A DNA stretch of 64,000 nucleotides from an uncultured Collinsella sp. (GTDB lineage: Bacteria > Actinomycetota > Coriobacteriia > Coriobacteriales > Coriobacteriaceae): assembly GCA_937995345.1 (NCBI GenBank), contig CALKKS010000012.1:62001-126000 (forward strand), in the 5' to 3' direction. The notes under the pieces are model-generated. The model saw only the letters and a program-made list of their open reading frames with translations. It was not told the origin of the DNA and ran no database searches. The position numbers and the translations under genes are program-made. Positions 57,260 to 64,000 of the stretch are shown here, in pieces; position 1 is the first letter of the stretch; each line of letters opens with the position of its first letter.

Positions 57260-58573
57260 CTACAGGCGCTCGCGAACCGCCTCGACGACGTTGGCCAGAT
57301 CGACGAGAACCTCGTCATGGCTCTCCATGTCGCGCACCTTGACCTTGCCGGCGGCAAGCTCGTCGCCGCCCAGGACCAGGATGAGCTTGGCGCCCACCTT
57401 ATCGGCCTGCTTAAACTGGGCCTTGAGCGAACGACCCTGATAGTCGGCCTCGGTCACAATCCCTGCAGCGCGAAGCTCCTGCGTGATGGCGAAGACGTTC
57501 TGACGCAGCTCCTTGCCGGCATTGGCGACGTAGACGCACGGGGCCTCCTCGGCACCCAAGTCGTTACCAAAGGCCTGCAGGGCCAGCAGCGCACGCTCAA
57601 AACCGACAGCGAAGCCGACGCCGGCCGTGGGCTTGCCACCCTCGAGCTCGACCAGGCCGTCATAGCGACCGCCGCCACCGATGGAGCCGACACCGGCGCC
57701 GGGGGCCTCGACCTCAAAGACGGTACGGGTGTAGTAGTCCAGGCCGCGCACCAGGGTGGGGTCCTCGACATATTCGATGCCGGCGGCGTCCAGATAGCGC
57801 TTGACCTGCTCGTAGTGCTCGCGGCACTCGTCGCACAGGTTGTCGCCCATCAGCGGGGCGTCGGCCATGATCTCGCGGCAATGGTCGTTCTTGCAGTCGA
57901 AGGCGCGCAGCGGGTTGAGCTCGGCGCGCTCGCGGCACTCGTCGCACATCTCGTCGGCGTGATCGAGGATAAACTGCTTGACCTGCTCGCGGTATGCCGG
58001 ACGGCACTGTGCATCGCCCATCGAGTTAATAAGCAGACGGAGCTTGGAAAGATCGAAGCCCAGGCGCTTGTAGAACTCCATGAGCATGATGATGCACTCG
58101 GCATCGGCAGCCGGATCGGGAGCGCCGAGCCACTCGATGCCCACCTGGTGGAACTGGCGCAGGCGACCCTTCTGGGGACGCTCGCCACGGAACATGGCCT
58201 CGGCGTAATAGGCCTTAAACGGCGTGGAGCCCTGGGGCACCAGGTTGTTCTCCACGACGGCGCGCACCACACCGGCCGTGCCCTCGGGACGAAGGGCCAG
58301 GCGCTGCTTGGGCTTAAGCTTGGTGTCGGTGCCTTCGGTAAAGACGCGCTCCAGGTTGGCGCCGCTAAACACGCGGAACATCTCCTTGCGCACGACGTCG
58401 GTCGACTGGCCGATGCCGTGAACAAACACGTCCACCTGCTCGATCGCGGGCGTCTCGATGGGCTTAAAACCAAACGGCTCGAACACGCCGGCCGCAATCT
58501 GCTGCATCTTTTGCCAGGCGCGCATCTCGGCGCCGATAAGGTCGCGGGTTCCCTCCGCCTTCTGTGCCTGCAT
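57260..58573 (-). CDS. hisS: histidyl-tRNA synthetase
   Basis: 437-residue class II synthetase. It begins MQAQKAEGTRDLIG; motif 2 is FRGERPQKGRLRQFHQVGIEW, the histidine A and B boxes are LVRGLDYYTRTVFEVE and GGGGRYDGLV, and motif 3 is GFAVGFERALLAL. The C-terminal anticodon-binding domain follows (about 335-437). The RBS AAAGGTG precedes ATG 58573. Cys pairs (CDECRERAELNPLRAFDCKNDHC) in the insertion domain occur in some family members and may bind zinc. Confidence 0.97.
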   Translation of the reverse strand: MQAQKAEGTRDLIGAEMRAWQKMQQIAAGVFEPFGFKPIETPAIEQVDVFVHGIGQSTDVVRKEMFRVFSGANLERVFTEGTDTKLKPKQRLALRPEGTAGVVRAVVENNLVPQGSTPFKAYYAEAMFRGERPQKGRLRQFHQVGIEWLGAPDPAADAECIIMLMEFYKRLGFDLSKLRLLINSMGDAQCRPAYREQVKQFILDHADEMCDECRERAELNPLRAFDCKNDHCREIMADAPLMGDNLCDECREHYEQVKRYLDAAGIEYVEDPTLVRGLDYYTRTVFEVEAPGAGVGSIGGGGRYDGLVELEGGKPTAGVGFAVGFERALLALQAFGNDLGAEEAPCVYVANAGKELRQNVFAITQELRAAGIVTEADYQGRSLKAQFKQADKVGAKLILVLGGDELAAGKVKVRDMESHDEVLVDLANVVEAVRERL

Positions 58574-58630
58574 GGGCAAACACCTTTCTTTTGTATCGCG
58601 TCATAGGTAGTGGACATTATACGGCACAAA

Positions 58631-58773
58631 CACAAACAGCGGCGGCGTGTCTGACCGAACGAGGGTATGGGGACTCGTTCGGCCAGACACGCCGCCGCTG
58701 TTTGTGATCCGTGGCCGCCTTGGAAACCGAATGATGGTACGAGCATCCATTCGGCCTCCAGGGCAGCCACGGA
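58631..58773. repeat. two adjacent long palindromes between hisS and the MFS gene
   Basis: 58631-58706 is a 76-bp palindrome with arms CACAAACAGCGGCGGCGTGT and its complement, nearly perfect over about 33 bp. 58708-58773 is an imperfect palindrome with arms TCCGTGGC/GCCACGGA and CCGAATG/CATTCGG. There is no coding signal. Confidence 0.65.
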
Positions 58774-58807
58774 CAGAACGGGGCAAATAGAAAAGAGCGA
58801 CGGACGT

Positions 58808-60112
58808 CTACTCCCCTGCCACGCTCGCGCGCAGCTTGGCGGCGATGGGCTCGGATGCCAGCAGGAACACGAGCATGACAACGGAGCATGCCAGGCACAC
58901 AATCCAAGTGCTCGCAAAGGAGCCCGTGGCATCGAACAGCACGCCCGAGACGATGGCGCCCACGGTGCCGCCGACCATCTCGAGCGAGGTAATGGTGCCC
59001 GTGACCTTGCCGAGGTCGGCCATACCAAACTGCTTGGACGCGGCAATGGTAGGCGTGATGGTGCCCATGCACGTTCCGATACCAAAGCTAATGGCAGCCA
59101 CGATGGGGCCGAGGTCGGTTACGGGGAAGCACAAGGCGATACAGGCGACGATGCATGCAACGGACCCCAACACATTGCCAAAGCGCAGGCCAAATCGATC
59201 ATAGATGGCGCCAAGGGAGATCTTGGCGATAACGACGGTAACCATGTAGGCTGAAAGCACCGTACCGGCCCACATGGGGTCGTGGCCACCCGTGACGATC
59301 TTGGCGCCGTTGACGGTAACGCTCGTCATGTTGGTGACCTGGTTGGGCAAGATGGCGCCGTTAACGAGCCCCATAAAGAGGAAGGCGACGACAAGCAGCC
59401 AAAACGCCGGGCTCTTCTTGATGCGAGACCAGCCGACGTTAACCTCGGGCGCTGTGTGCTCGTCCTTGTCGCCGGCCGTCGGGACGGACGGATCGCCCGG
59501 GTTCTCGCCGAGCGGCTTCAGGCCGATCTCGGAAGGCTTGGTGCGGAAGGAATAGGCCGTGATGGGCAGCGCCGCCACCATGCAGATAGCCGCGAGCACC
59601 AGGAAGGCGGAACGCCAGCCAACGCTCACGATAAGCGAGCTCACGATGGGAGACAGAATAGCGCCGCCAAAGCCCGAGCCCGAAAGTGCGATGGAGATGG
59701 CAAGGCCTCGCTTGGCCGTAAACCAGTTAGCGGTCACCAGGCTAATGAGCAGGCGGGTCGAGGCGACAGCGAAGCAGCCCGAGACGGCAAAGAGCACGTA
59801 GACCTGCCACAGCTCACCGACAAAGCTCATGCCCACGAGCACCGCCGAGGTGGCTATGACGGTAAGCGAACCCAAAATGCGACCACTAACCTTGTCGGCA
59901 ACATGGCCAATGACAAGCGATCCGATAACGCTCACCACGGTAGAGATCGCATTGGAGATGTTGTACTGGGCAAGCGTGATCCCGAGGTCGCTGACGATGA
60001 GCGGCTGGAACAGGCTCATGCAGTTGACGAAAATGGTGTAGCACGTGGCCATGATCACAAAGCCGGAGGCCACCACGAGCCAGCCGGGGAAGAGCTTACG
60101 TTGCTGGGACAT
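58808..60112 (-). CDS. MFS transporter, oxalate/formate antiporter (OFA) family
   Basis: 434-residue carrier with twelve membrane segments. GWLVVASGFVIMATCYTIFVNCMSLF, TRLLISLVTANWFTAKRGLAISIALSGSGFGGAILSP and the central cytosolic loop of about 40 polar residues fit the OFA/monocarboxylate MFS branch. The likely cargo is a monocarboxylate or similar anion. AAGGAG precedes the start. It lies 124 bp from the M20 hydrolase gene on the same strand, which may be co-transcribed. Confidence 0.85.
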   Translation of the reverse strand: MSQQRKLFPGWLVVASGFVIMATCYTIFVNCMSLFQPLIVSDLGITLAQYNISNAISTVVSVIGSLVIGHVADKVSGRILGSLTVIATSAVLVGMSFVGELWQVYVLFAVSGCFAVASTRLLISLVTANWFTAKRGLAISIALSGSGFGGAILSPIVSSLIVSVGWRSAFLVLAAICMVAALPITAYSFRTKPSEIGLKPLGENPGDPSVPTAGDKDEHTAPEVNVGWSRIKKSPAFWLLVVAFLFMGLVNGAILPNQVTNMTSVTVNGAKIVTGGHDPMWAGTVLSAYMVTVVIAKISLGAIYDRFGLRFGNVLGSVACIVACIALCFPVTDLGPIVAAISFGIGTCMGTITPTIAASKQFGMADLGKVTGTITSLEMVGGTVGAIVSGVLFDATGSFASTWIVCLACSVVMLVFLLASEPIAAKLRASVAGE

Positions 60113-60235
60113 ACTGCTCCTTTATAAACAAACGAATAGCCTGCGCCGGGCGCCGGTAGTGCCCAAGATTGCCTTGAAAGACAAGGGCATAGGCCTTATG
60201 GCCATGCCCGCAGGCTTGAAAGGCAAGGTTGGGTG

Positions 60236-61531
60236 CTACCGGTGGTCGGCGATGTAGCCCAGGGCGACGGCGGCATAGGCCGCGGCGCCAAGGGGAAGCT
60301 CGGCATCGCTAAAGCGTGCCTTGGGATGATGCTGAGCAAAATGCTCGTCCGTATCAGTCACGGCAGCGCCCACGGTAAAGTACGCGCTCGGAATCTCGCT
60401 CGAGATCAACGCGAAGTCCTCGCTCGCCATGGCGTGGAACAGCGGCAGGAAGGCGGACTTGGGCAGCACCGCGCCCACGTAGCCAAGCGACGCCTGCGTC
60501 ATATCGTCATCGAGTACGAGCGGGGGAACATCCGATAGCGTCTCGATAGTCGCCGGCGTGCGATACGTTGCGGCCACGCCGTTGACGACCTCGGCGATGC
60601 GGGTCTTGAGGTGCTCCATGAGCTCGACATCGAAGCCGCGCAGCGTTCCCTCGAGCACACAAGTGTCGGGGATGACATTTGCGGCCTGACCGCCGGCGAA
60701 CTTGCCAACGGTAAGCGCGACCTCCTTGGCCGCCGGCACTTCGCGAGCGATAAGCTCCTGAAGCGCCAAATGCACATGCACACCGGCCGTGATGGGGTCG
60801 ATGCAGATCTCGGGGCTCGAGCCATGGCCGCCCTTGCCCTGCAGTGTAATGCGGAAACCGTACACGCCCGAGAGCGCCGGGCTGCCGTAGAGCACCAGGC
60901 CAAGCGGCGACTGGCTATTGACGTGCATGGCAAAGGCGACCTGAGGACGCGGGTTCCGCAGCAGACCGTCGGCGATGGCGGCGCGGGCACCCTCAAAGGT
61001 TTCCTCGCCCGGCTGGAACAGCAACTTAACTGTGGCGTTGGCGTCCACAAGCTCGGACTCGCGGGCCTTGAGCAGGCGCGCCGCACCAAGCAGCGCCGTC
61101 GCATGCATATCGTGTCCGCATGCGTGCATGCAGCCGTTCGTAGAGGCGAAAGGCTCGCCTGACTCTTCGGCAACGGGCAGGGCATCCATGTCGCCACGGA
61201 GCATGATGACCGTACCGGCCTGTTCGTCCGTGCAGACGCCATTGCCCTGGGCCGCGGCGGCACCGGCGCCGACAAGGCCCACAACACAGGAACCATCGAC
61301 GAGCGTGGCAAATGGGATTTCCATCTCGGTCAGGCGCGCTTGAATATACGCAGAGGTCTGTGGGAGGCTATTACCCAGCTCGGGCATCTGGTGTAAATCG
61401 TGTCGCCACGCAGCGAGCTCGTCTGCAAAAGCCTGAGCTTCTGCAACGAGACCGTCACCGATAGCGGCCTGCGCCGCCGCGGTGGCCTTGGGCGCTGGTT
61501 GCGGTTGAAGATCGGACAAAGCTGGTGCCAT
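60236..61531 (-). CDS. M20-family amidohydrolase/aminoacylase
   Basis: 431-residue metallohydrolase of the HipO/AbgB/IAA-amino acid hydrolase type. It has the metal ligand set DMDALPV, CGHDMHA, the catalytic Glu in GEETFEGARA, and AMHVNSQ; the dimerisation domain (about 215-330) carries GKGGHGSSPE. It hydrolyses N-acyl amino acids or small peptides. The start at 61531 follows GGAGGGCATTT; an upstream frame is rejected. It ends 124 bp before the MFS carrier, which may move its substrate or product. Confidence 0.87.
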   Translation of the reverse strand: MAPALSDLQPQPAPKATAAAQAAIGDGLVAEAQAFADELAAWRHDLHQMPELGNSLPQTSAYIQARLTEMEIPFATLVDGSCVVGLVGAGAAAAQGNGVCTDEQAGTVIMLRGDMDALPVAEESGEPFASTNGCMHACGHDMHATALLGAARLLKARESELVDANATVKLLFQPGEETFEGARAAIADGLLRNPRPQVAFAMHVNSQSPLGLVLYGSPALSGVYGFRITLQGKGGHGSSPEICIDPITAGVHVHLALQELIAREVPAAKEVALTVGKFAGGQAANVIPDTCVLEGTLRGFDVELMEHLKTRIAEVVNGVAATYRTPATIETLSDVPPLVLDDDMTQASLGYVGAVLPKSAFLPLFHAMASEDFALISSEIPSAYFTVGAAVTDTDEHFAQHHPKARFSDAELPLGAAAYAAVALGYIADHR

Positions 61532-61609
61532 AAATGCCCTCCAGTAGCGTTTTTGCAGTAAGCACTTTGATTGCGTAAAGCGCAAGGTACAACTTTAAGG
61601 GCGAGGCAT

Positions 61610-61635
61610 AAAAAATGCCGCCCCAGGAGGGCGGC
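61610..61635 (-). terminator. terminator after the EamA permease gene
   Basis: GCCGCCC and GGGCGGC stem with a 5-base loop; TTTTTT on the minus strand. Confidence 0.9.
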
Positions 61636-61647
61636 GCAACAAGTTGT

Positions 61648-62631
61648 TTACAATTGCGGGCGCGGCTTTTTGCGCAAAAAATCGAAGTGAGTCTCGCTCA
61701 AGATAATCGACAGGAAGATAAGCACGAAGCCGGCGAGCAGGCGCGAGGTGAGCGCCTCCCCCATCAGCAGCACCGAAAACAACACGCCCGAAGGCGATTC
61801 CATCGAAAGGAGCAGCGAGCCCGTCGAAGCCGGGACATGCGCCAGGCCGACGTTTTGGATGAGCAGAGCCACGCATGTGCAGCCCACCGAGAGAAACGCC
61901 ATCACACAGATAAAATTCGGCGTCCACACGGACAGAGGCGCCTGGGTCTCGAATAGCAGCGACGAGACCAGGCTTAGGATGCCATTGCCCACAAACATCC
62001 AAAACGTGATGACGTTGATGTCCATTTTGCGACCGTACTTGGCGGTCACCGCCATCTGGATGGCGAAGAAGACCGCGCCGCCCAGCGTAATGGCATCGCC
62101 GATATTGAACTCGACGCTATCGAGCGCCACCAGGCCAATGCCCGCCAAGCACAGCAGTGCCGCGCCCAGGTTATAGCGGGTGAGTTTTTCGCCGGTCAGA
62201 AAATAGCTCGCAAAGGGCACGAGGATGCAGTACGTACCCGTCAAAAACGCGTTCTTGCCCGCCGTGGTGTGCGCCAGGCCGACTGTCTGCAGAGCGTAGG
62301 CGGCCCACATAAGTGCGCCCATTCCAAGTCCAACGATTAGGTTGCGGGCGTTGAGGTGCGCGATGATGCGCTTGTGGAAGATGGCAAACATGACCAACGC
62401 CGCAGGCAGAAAGCGCACGTAGAGCAGTTCAAACACCGGAATGGTGTCGAGCGCGTCCTTCATGGTCGTAAAGGAGTAGCCCCAGACGACTGCCACCGAA
62501 AACAGCAGGACTTTCCAGAACAGCGGAGAACGTGCGCCGGCACCACGGGAGGTGCCGCCCGCACCTAGGTCCTCGCGAGCAACAGGGCTATCGGGCATCA
62601 TTTCGATATTGTCAGTGACGTGCTGGGGCAT
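61648..62631 (-). CDS. EamA/DMT-superfamily permease
   Basis: 327-residue drug/metabolite transporter with ten membrane segments in two EamA repeats (VVWGYSFTTMKDAL; AFLSVGCTCVALLIQNVGLAHVPASTGSLLLSMESPSG). A polar N-terminal tail of about 35 residues precedes the first segment; the start may be internal, since a GAGGATGCCCT site supports ATG 62631. Some family members export amino acids or metabolites; the cargo here is unknown. Confidence 0.85.
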   Translation of the reverse strand: MPQHVTDNIEMMPDSPVAREDLGAGGTSRGAGARSPLFWKVLLFSVAVVWGYSFTTMKDALDTIPVFELLYVRFLPAALVMFAIFHKRIIAHLNARNLIVGLGMGALMWAAYALQTVGLAHTTAGKNAFLTGTYCILVPFASYFLTGEKLTRYNLGAALLCLAGIGLVALDSVEFNIGDAITLGGAVFFAIQMAVTAKYGRKMDINVITFWMFVGNGILSLVSSLLFETQAPLSVWTPNFICVMAFLSVGCTCVALLIQNVGLAHVPASTGSLLLSMESPSGVLFSVLLMGEALTSRLLAGFVLIFLSIILSETHFDFLRKKPRPQL

Positions 62632-62702
62632 AGGGCATCCTCGCGCTCAATCTGGGCGTGGTGTCCGCACGCGCGTGACCGCATGCCGCCTCATGGTCAA
62701 AT

Positions 62703-62736
62703 AAAAACGGGACGCGCCGGACCCCCGGCACGCCCC
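62703..62736 (-). terminator. terminator downstream of the YhgE-like gene
   Basis: GGGACGCGCCGG and CCGGCACGCCCC arms; TTTTT on the minus strand. Confidence 0.82.
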
Positions 62737-62792
62737 GCTACTGTAGCAACAACCAAGCAGCTCATGCAATTCACTCAACTAAAGCGTTTTTG

Positions 62793-62940
62793 TTCCGCCG
62801 TTCTAACGAACGGCGGAATGGCCGACGCTGCGCGAGCCGCATTCACGCCAATCTGGCGTTCAATTTCGAGGGCGCGACCAGAAGGTCAGCGCCCTCTCAT
62901 TTCACGCCACCTTGGCGCAAATGCGGTTCGCTCGCTGACA
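62793..62940. repeat. multi-hairpin palindromic element
   Basis: TTCCGCCGTTC/GAACGGCGGAA (62793-62818) precedes a compound structure: outer arms GCGAGCCGCATT and AATGCGGTTCGC (about 62839-62935) enclose three hairpins, CACGCC/TGGCGT, GAGGGCGC/GCGCCCTC and CACGCC/TGGCGC. On the minus strand it would form a four-way-like branched RNA before the terminator at 62703. Confidence 0.6.
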
Positions 62941-62971
62941 TTTCCACAACATCGGCGTTTGCGTTGTCGTA

Positions 62972-64000
62972 CTAAATAAGTTTTGTCGCCTCCAGTTTTT
63001 CGATAATCCAGTCGTTGGCTTTGATGACCGGGCGGCGGAAGACGACGCCCAGGGCCAGCGACGGAATCAGGTAGCTCGCCAAGATACCCAGCTCAATCCA
63101 ATACTCCATATGGTAGGCACCGGCCATGGCGGCGTGCATGGCGTTGATGCCGTGGGTAAACGGCAGGAACGGGTAGATCGCCTGGAACACGGGGCCGGTC
63201 ATCTCGATGGGGAACGTGCCGCCCGAACCGCCGACCTGCATGACCAACAGCACGACAGCGAGCGCCTTGCCGATATCGCCAAACGAAACCGTAAGCGTGT
63301 AGACGATATTGGAGAACACGAGACTCGCGACCCAGCCCGCCAGCACAAACTGCAGCGGGTTGTCGCACTGAATGCCAAAGAACAGAATGTCGCCCGCGCA
63401 CACGAGCGTTGCCTGCAGCAGGGCCAAACCGCCAAAGAACAGGTAACGACCCAGATAGATCTCGTGCAGGCGTACGGGGATGAGCTCGTTGATGAGCTCG
63501 TCGTCGACCGAGACCTTCATCATGGCCGCCAGCACGATCGAACCGACCCACAGCGACAGAATCGTATAGAACGGCGCCATGGCAGAGCCGTAGTTGCGGA
63601 TCGGATAGACCGGCTTGCGGTCGAGCGCAACGGGGCCGGAAAGCGACACGGCCAGGCCCTCGGGGTCGTTGCCGATCATCGTCTTGATCGTCGCCAGGTC
63701 ACCCGACATCAGGGCGCCGTCGAGCTCGTCCTTGAACGCGCTGATCTTGTCCGACGCCTCGCCCAGCTGATCGGAAGCCTTGTTGACCAGCTTTGCGGCC
63801 TTGGAGAGACCCTTTGCCAGCGCACCGGATGCGTCGGTCAGGCCGGCAACAGCGCTATCCAGGTCGCCCGAGATGCCGTCGAGTGAATCCAACACGCCCG
63901 AAATAGTCTTCTTGAGCTCCTTGGCCTTGACCGAGAACGTGGAATCGTAGTCAGACTTAGCGCCCGAGATGCCCGCCTTGGCATCGGCGATGGCCTGGTC
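62972..64000 (-). CDS. YhgE/Pip-like membrane protein, ABC-2 type (5' end outside window)
   Basis: The visible 342 residues continue open to the window edge. The N-terminal visible part is a long coiled-coil-like extracellular stretch (DGISGDLDSAVAGLTDASGALAKG, ASDQLGEASDKISAF), as in YhgE/Pip proteins. The C-terminal half has six hydrophobic segments (APFYTILSLWVGSIVLAAMM, LLQATLVCAGDILFFG, FGDIGKALAVVLLVMQVGGSGGTFPIEM). Family members are phage-receptor (Pip) or EsaA-like proteins linked to secretion systems, but this one cannot be assigned a substrate. It ends with its own terminator at 62703. Confidence 0.85.
   Translation of the reverse strand, partial: DQAIADAKAGISGAKSDYDSTFSVKAKELKKTISGVLDSLDGISGDLDSAVAGLTDASGALAKGLSKAAKLVNKASDQLGEASDKISAFKDELDGALMSGDLATIKTMIGNDPEGLAVSLSGPVALDRKPVYPIRNYGSAMAPFYTILSLWVGSIVLAAMMKVSVDDELINELIPVRLHEIYLGRYLFFGGLALLQATLVCAGDILFFGIQCDNPLQFVLAGWVASLVFSNIVYTLTVSFGDIGKALAVVLLVMQVGGSGGTFPIEMTGPVFQAIYPFLPFTHGINAMHAAMAGAYHMEYWIELGILASYLIPSLALGVVFRRPVIKANDWIIEKLEATKLI

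Noticed and set aside
1..64000. tRNA or rRNA genes
   Set aside because: I looked for cloverleaf-like sequence with a GGTTCRAATCC-type arm and for rRNA words in the gaps and found none; a tRNAscan run would be decisive.

Overview
The window looks like chromosome from a GC-rich, gut-type Coriobacteriia actinobacterium, most probably Collinsella or a close relative. This is an inference from gene content (pectin and hexuronate use, feo, ebg, lactate racemase, several PTS parts), the GC-rich codon use and the many short palindromic repeats between genes; no rRNA or other marker is present to settle it. I see no tRNA or rRNA gene, CRISPR array, transposase or prophage gene.

Layout. 1-2.8 kb: the end of a 2-keto-3-deoxygluconate (KDG) kinase, KDPG aldolase and a GntR regulator. 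3.2-6.1 kb: a HIT protein, a YczE/YitT-like membrane protein and an orphan AAA ATPase behind a 10-bp tandem repeat. 6.3-12.2 kb: a sugar-acid dehydratase and GntP permease divergent from a FadR-type regulator, then dhuD and dhuI for unsaturated uronate. 12.4-16.3 kb: a fructose-family PTS (IIA and IIBC) with a PRD regulator. 16.6-20.0 kb: two flavin/Fe-S oxidoreductases. 20.1-35.2 kb: a pectin and galacturonate locus (GH105, SGNH esterase, pectin methylesterase fused to an esterase but frameshifted, GH28, GPH transporter, uxaA, uxaB, uxaC, LacI regulator). 35.3-39.1 kb: feo iron uptake and an HPr. 39.5-46.0 kb: an APC permease, ebgC, ebgA and a LacI regulator. 46.3-64 kb: aspS, serB, larB, a short larC, a TetR regulator, larD, larA, ppc, hisS, an OFA-type MFS carrier, an M20 amidohydrolase, an EamA permease and the end of a YhgE/Pip-like membrane protein.

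How it works together. The pectin enzymes lack signal peptides, so oligomers appear to be imported and cut inside the cell. Free galacturonate goes UxaC, UxaB, UxaA to KDG. The unsaturated ends released by GH105 go through DhuI and DhuD to KDG. KdgK and Eda turn KDG into pyruvate and glyceraldehyde 3-phosphate, so the window holds the complete route. A palindromic operator with core GTGAACGTTCAC recurs nine times in front of these genes, and the LacI regulator at 34.1-35.2 kb is the natural candidate to bind it.

Most interesting: two copies (901-1028 and 4044-4161) of a structured, covarying RNA-like leader with mutually exclusive stems, before eda and before the YczE-like gene. Next are a T7 frameshift in a pectin methylesterase/esterase fusion, a LarC that stops at the LarC1/LarC2 boundary, an HPr with Asp at position 46, and several families of intergenic palindromes.
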